From Paenibacillus barcinonensis (GTDB lineage: Bacteria > Bacillota > Bacilli > Paenibacillales > Paenibacillaceae), in NCBI RefSeq assembly GCF_003217495.1, contig NZ_QJSW01000010.1, positions 62,001 to 126,000 on the forward strand: a DNA stretch of 64,000 nucleotides, written 5' to 3'. The first letter of the stretch is position 1; each line of letters begins with the position of its first letter. Under the pieces are notes generated by a model that was given only the letters and a program-made list of their open reading frames with translations, did not search any database and was not told the DNA's origin. A program made the position numbers and the translations under genes. Of the stretch, positions 60,858 to 64,000 are shown in pieces.

Positions 60858-61652
60858 ATGAATGGGATGCAGGGTGAGATTACAATTAGTGAGCTGGCAA
60901 AGCTGATGCAAGTATCCACACATCAGATCCGCTATTTTGAGGAGAAAGGCATACTCAATCCGGCATATACAGGGGAAAATCAATATCGGATGTATGGCAT
61001 GGACGAAATATATCGGCTGGCTCATATTTTATTGCTGCGCAAGATGGGCTTCTCTGTGCAGGTTATCAAAGAATGCCTGTCTCATTTGACCGCAGAGCAG
61101 ATTACACCGCTGTTTCATCAAGCATTGGCAAATACAGAAGCTGAAATTAGAAGATTACAGGAAAACAAGCACTTTATTGAAAAGCTGCTGGTGGAGAGAG
61201 AGCAAATTTCCGAAATAGAGGAAGCAGCGTTTACCATTGTACAGCGGGAAGCACTCCCGCTCACATTATGGTTTGAGATGGGGGCTACTGAAAGCTTGAA
61301 TGCACAGAAATTACTGCAGCATCAAGGCAAAATTCCAAATTTGTTCGAAAAGGATATCCATTATGTGTACAACGAATCTGGCAATGTTGGCATGTACACA
61401 CGGATAGGAACAGGTGCATATGATCTGCTGCTGCCAGCAGGTTCATATGTATCACGGACTTTTCTGGTGCAGAACGAAGAACAGCTTCACGCACATATCC
61501 AGGAATTCTATGCTCATGCTGAACAGATGGGCTACATGTGCTCAGGTCCTTTACTTATGGTGGAAAAATCCTATTTATCCTTGTTTACACCGAATCAGCT
61601 TCATTATGAATTGTTCTCGTATCTTTGCAACCCGGAGGAAGTGCACGCATGA
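60858..61652 (+). CDS. MerR-family transcriptional regulator with effector domain
   Basis: A 264-residue protein, ATG behind AAAGGTGGG. Residues 8-80 are a MerR DNA-binding domain (ISELAKLMQVSTHQIRYFEEKGIL, then a YRLAHILLLRKMGFSVQVIKECL wing-helix part). A coiled coil follows (about 90-125). The C-terminal 135 residues resemble a GyrI/BmrR-type effector-binding domain (IGTGAYDLLLPAGSYVSRTF). No Cys cluster for metal is seen, so it is probably a drug or metabolite sensor. Its start is 34 bases after its promoter -10, and the next gene overlaps by ATGA. Confidence 0.9.
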   Translation: MNGMQGEITISELAKLMQVSTHQIRYFEEKGILNPAYTGENQYRMYGMDEIYRLAHILLLRKMGFSVQVIKECLSHLTAEQITPLFHQALANTEAEIRRLQENKHFIEKLLVEREQISEIEEAAFTIVQREALPLTLWFEMGATESLNAQKLLQHQGKIPNLFEKDIHYVYNESGNVGMYTRIGTGAYDLLLPAGSYVSRTFLVQNEEQLHAHIQEFYAHAEQMGYMCSGPLLMVEKSYLSLFTPNQLHYELFSYLCNPEEVHA

Positions 61653-62332
61653 GCGATCATATCTATACCAAGCTTGTTCAACCTCAGTCCATTCAGATTG
61701 AGGCTGTAACGCCTGAGCACTACGAGGATGTTGCTGAGCTGATGGCACATGGATTCGGACATAAATTCCAGCGTTCTTCTTCATTATCTATCTCCGATTT
61801 GGCTATGGCATTTGAACAATTATTAATTCACGAACCAAGGCAGGCCAATAGTCTGCGGGTTGTCACTCTGGAGAACAATGTGGTTACAGGTACGCTGGGT
61901 CTGCAATGGAAAGCAGGAGCGGGAGTGGAAAACGTAAAAAGAACCAGCTTTGAGTGGTGGAAAGCATGCAGTCACATCGGATATGGGAAGATGGTTTGTA
62001 TACTTGCAGGCATACATCTGCTCAAACATGAGCCTTCCGCGGGAGAATGTTATATCGAGGATCTCGTCGTACACCCGGTACATCAAGGTAAAGGCGTGGC
62101 TAAACAACTGCTGGACTGGGCCCAGCAATACATGCTGCAAAGAACGTCGCTATCTTATCTCAGCCTGCATGTAGCTCGGCACAACGAGCATGCGATTCGA
62201 CTGTACGAACGTGTTCATTTTCATACACAAAACCGTGCCAGCAGTTTGCTTACGGGCCTGCTGCTTGGTGAACATCATTGGTACTATATGACCCGCAAAG
62301 GAGACGACTATATTGAAACCCAGCAAGCTTAA
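61649..62332 (+). CDS. GNAT-family N-acetyltransferase
   Basis: The ATG overlaps the MerR stop; GGAGGAAG is seven bases before it. The 227-residue product has the GNAT acetyl-CoA site IEDLVVHPVHQGKGVAKQLLDWA (Q-x-x-G-K-G-x-A-like loop) and the later LSLHVARHNEHAIRLYERVHF strand-helix unit. The N-terminal part is longer than usual. The substrate is unknown; with the MerR regulator and hydrolase it might detoxify a compound by acetylation. Confidence 0.88.
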   Translation: MSDHIYTKLVQPQSIQIEAVTPEHYEDVAELMAHGFGHKFQRSSSLSISDLAMAFEQLLIHEPRQANSLRVVTLENNVVTGTLGLQWKAGAGVENVKRTSFEWWKACSHIGYGKMVCILAGIHLLKHEPSAGECYIEDLVVHPVHQGKGVAKQLLDWAQQYMLQRTSLSYLSLHVARHNEHAIRLYERVHFHTQNRASSLLTGLLLGEHHWYYMTRKGDDYIETQQA

Positions 62333-63350
62333 ACGTAAAAAAATATGGATTGCGTTGCTTATCATCGCAGTATTGTTTGCAGGTACCGGAGCGTATATCG
62401 TTGCTGAGCAGGATTATAACATGGTGGAGCAATCTGTTGAGATTCAAACGCCGCAAGGCAAATTGACGGGCATACTTGCACTTCCCAAGGAAGTTAGCGA
62501 AAAGGAGAAACTTGGCCTCGTGCTCTTTATCCACGGTGATGGCCCGATTGATGCAACGCATAGCGAGGGTTACAGGCCGTTATGGGAGCGCCTTGCTTCA
62601 ATTGGCTATGCTTCCTTGTCGCTCGACAAGCGCGGAATTGGGGGCTCCGAAGGCAACTGGCTTAATCAGAGCATAGATGATCGGGTGGTTGAAGCGGAGC
62701 AAGCGATTGCCTGGGCCAAGCAGCAGTCAGTTATTGATGGTACCCGGATCGGCGTATGGGGAGCAAGTCAGGCCGGCTGGGTTATTCCTAAACTCGCAGG
62801 CAAGGATCATCTCGCATTCAGCATCCTCGTATCGCCAGCCATCAATTGGCTGAAGCAAGGAGAATACAATACACGGAGTCAAATGGCCAAGGATGGTCAT
62901 ACATCTCAGGAGATTGAGGTACAGGTCGAATATGAGAACCAGATCAAAGAGCTTTTAAAACATGATGGTTCCTATGAGGAATATATGAAGCTTGTTCGCA
63001 ATGGGGAAGAGCCGATGTCCAGGGAACGCTGGAGTTTTGTCAGCAAAAACTTCAATTCCGATGCCACCGAGAGTCTGCGCAATTTCAAAAGCCCGGTGTT
63101 GCTCCTGCTGGGAGAAGATGATGTGAATGTAGATATTCAAGATACCGAACGCACTTATCGCAAGGAAATTCAGCCTTCTTATTGGCTGCATGTCAAGACG
63201 CTCCAGCATACAGAGCATTCGATGTTACCCACATCTATAGCAGGTTCTGAATGGAAGATGGGGCTTCGCTTCCTGTTTGCTCCACGAAGTATAACGACGG
63301 ATGGTTATATGGATGAGATTGAGGATTTTCTCACAAAACGGGCTCCGTGA
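62313..63350 (+). CDS. Membrane-anchored alpha/beta hydrolase
   Basis: A 345-residue protein beginning at TTG behind AAAGGAGACG, overlapping the GNAT gene by 20 bases. An N-terminal anchor (about 9-29) is followed by an alpha/beta hydrolase domain: the oxyanion LFIHGDGPID, nucleophile Ser in GVWGASQAGWVIP, acid Asp in LLLGEDDVNVD and His in LQHTEHSMLP. It belongs to the group of esterase/peptidase-like hydrolases with a helical cap (about 190-250). It is the last gene of the MerR operon. Substrate unknown, maybe a toxic ester or peptide. Confidence 0.87.
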   Translation: MKPSKLKRKKIWIALLIIAVLFAGTGAYIVAEQDYNMVEQSVEIQTPQGKLTGILALPKEVSEKEKLGLVLFIHGDGPIDATHSEGYRPLWERLASIGYASLSLDKRGIGGSEGNWLNQSIDDRVVEAEQAIAWAKQQSVIDGTRIGVWGASQAGWVIPKLAGKDHLAFSILVSPAINWLKQGEYNTRSQMAKDGHTSQEIEVQVEYENQIKELLKHDGSYEEYMKLVRNGEEPMSRERWSFVSKNFNSDATESLRNFKSPVLLLLGEDDVNVDIQDTERTYRKEIQPSYWLHVKTLQHTEHSMLPTSIAGSEWKMGLRFLFAPRSITTDGYMDEIEDFLTKRAP

Positions 63351-63410
63351 TTGTCTCTGATTGAAGGAAGTAAGTTAAACCAGTACATTAAATAGGTAAG
63401 TTCATTCAAG

Positions 63411-63450
63411 AACTCCGAGGGTGATATGTGTATCACCTTTTTGGAGTTTT
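63411..63450 (+). terminator. Terminator of the MerR-GNAT-hydrolase operon
   Basis: AACTCC/GGAGTT outside and GGTGATA/TATCACC inside, with TTTTT between the right arms and TTTT after. Confidence 0.75.
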
Positions 63451-63550
63451 ATCCCCTAATATTATACAAAAGAAGGATGTATTTCTGTTATACTAATAAC
63501 TTCATGAGATTTTATTAGAGAAAATGATATGGAGAGGAATGAGGTTAGCA

Positions 63551-64000
63551 GTGGATAGGCGGGAAGTTATTATTTATGTTGCTGTATTTTTATTTACCCT
63601 TGTGATGTTGTGGAATGACCAATCGATTATTCTAGTTTTGGGTGTAGTGCTCTTCACCACACTGATTGCGTTTACAATTCACGTTATATACCCGATGGCT
63701 TGGGAGACGCGAATGAATCGGTTAGACGCTTTTTTGCGAAACAAACAGCATAAGCCGTACATTTACATTTTCTACGCCACTGCCAATAGACTGGATGAGG
63801 AAGTGGAGCAGACAATCGAAAAACTGATGAGTGATCCGCGCGCCAGCAAGTCAACAAAAGCAAACTATCAGGCTGCGTATGGGTCCTATCGTAAGGATAT
63901 GTTCACGTTGAGAAAAGCGGTTCGCGAGATGCGCAGATCAGATTACCGTACATACTATGAGACCATTTTACTTACAGAGGAAGGGAACAGTGAGCGGGCC
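63551..64000 (+). CDS. Membrane protein of unknown function, 3' truncated by window
   Basis: A frame opens at GTG six bases behind GAGG and stays open to the window end (150 codons); an ATG four codons upstream (63539) is the alternative. Residues about 5-20 and 25-45 form two membrane helices. The remaining cytoplasmic part is helical and charged (TANRLDEEVEQTIEKLM, RKDMFTLRKAVREMRRSDYR). I do not recognise a family. A TATACT -10-like box lies at 63489. Confidence 0.7.
   Translation, partial: MDRREVIIYVAVFLFTLVMLWNDQSIILVLGVVLFTTLIAFTIHVIYPMAWETRMNRLDAFLRNKQHKPYIYIFYATANRLDEEVEQTIEKLMSDPRASKSTKANYQAAYGSYRKDMFTLRKAVREMRRSDYRTYYETILLTEEGNSERA

Noticed and set aside
1-64000. CRISPR arrays, tRNA/rRNA genes, insertion sequences, phage or integrase genes
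   Set aside because: Looked for spaced repeats, cloverleaf-like sequences and transposase or integrase motifs; none was seen. A computed scan would be firmer.

Overview
The window looks like a chromosomal segment of a plant-biomass-degrading Paenibacillus or close relative. The signs are a Firmicutes gene style (strong AGGAGG-type ribosome sites, frequent TTG/GTG starts), a moderate GC content, many ATPase-less sugar ABC transporters, SLH-anchored and secreted glycoside hydrolases, AraC/YesN-type regulators and CcpA-type cre boxes. Genus is an inference; no rRNA, tRNA, CRISPR array, IS element or prophage was seen.

Region A (1-12.4 kb) is one dense operon. It holds a solute-binding protein (5' cut by the window), a membrane-tethered beta-sandwich/solute-binding fusion, a permease pair, an NHL/TPR membrane protein, a YIP1-like membrane protein, a large DUF5696-type lipoprotein and a second permease pair. 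It carries no ATPase and no recognised hydrolase, and is the least understood module here.

Region B (12.4-27 kb) is a xylan/mixed-linkage glucan locus: GH5 plus ricin-type lectin domain, a membrane AraC regulator, a two-permease plus lipoprotein transporter, a GH8 exo-oligoxylanase (Rex type), an SGNH esterase, a CE1-like esterase, GH11 xylanase, a SUMF1-fold lipoprotein and GH16 lichenase. Direct repeats ATGTACC-N12-WTGTACC lie at the same distance from a -10 box in front of both the AraC gene and the transporter operon. Cre-like boxes stud the whole region.

Region C (27-39.6 kb) is a beta-glucan locus: solute-binding lipoprotein, a two-component system on the minus strand, a permease pair and a 1486-residue SLH/GH16/multi-CBM surface enzyme. 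A 14-bp motif is shared by the solute-binding and permease promoters at equal distance from the -10, suggesting the response regulator ties the split transporter together.

Region D (39.9-49.3 kb) holds a CheY/double-centre CheC/PAS-GGDEF signalling operon, DUF3237, a 30-residue membrane peptide, an autoregulated TetR/DUF4260 pair, TSUP exporter, a short GerMN protein, a cytosine-deaminase relic, a CE4 deacetylase with a xylan-binding-like module, an ECF sigma/anti-sigma pair and a truncated ClbS/DfsB gene.

Region E (49.3-64 kb) contains a redox/electrophile group (LysR, OYE reductase, HxlR, DsbA-like SpxH relative), cydABDC with a Rex-like box, a CPBP protease, and a MerR/GNAT/alpha-beta hydrolase operon with a classical 19-bp MerR spacer. 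It ends in a membrane protein gene cut by the window edge.
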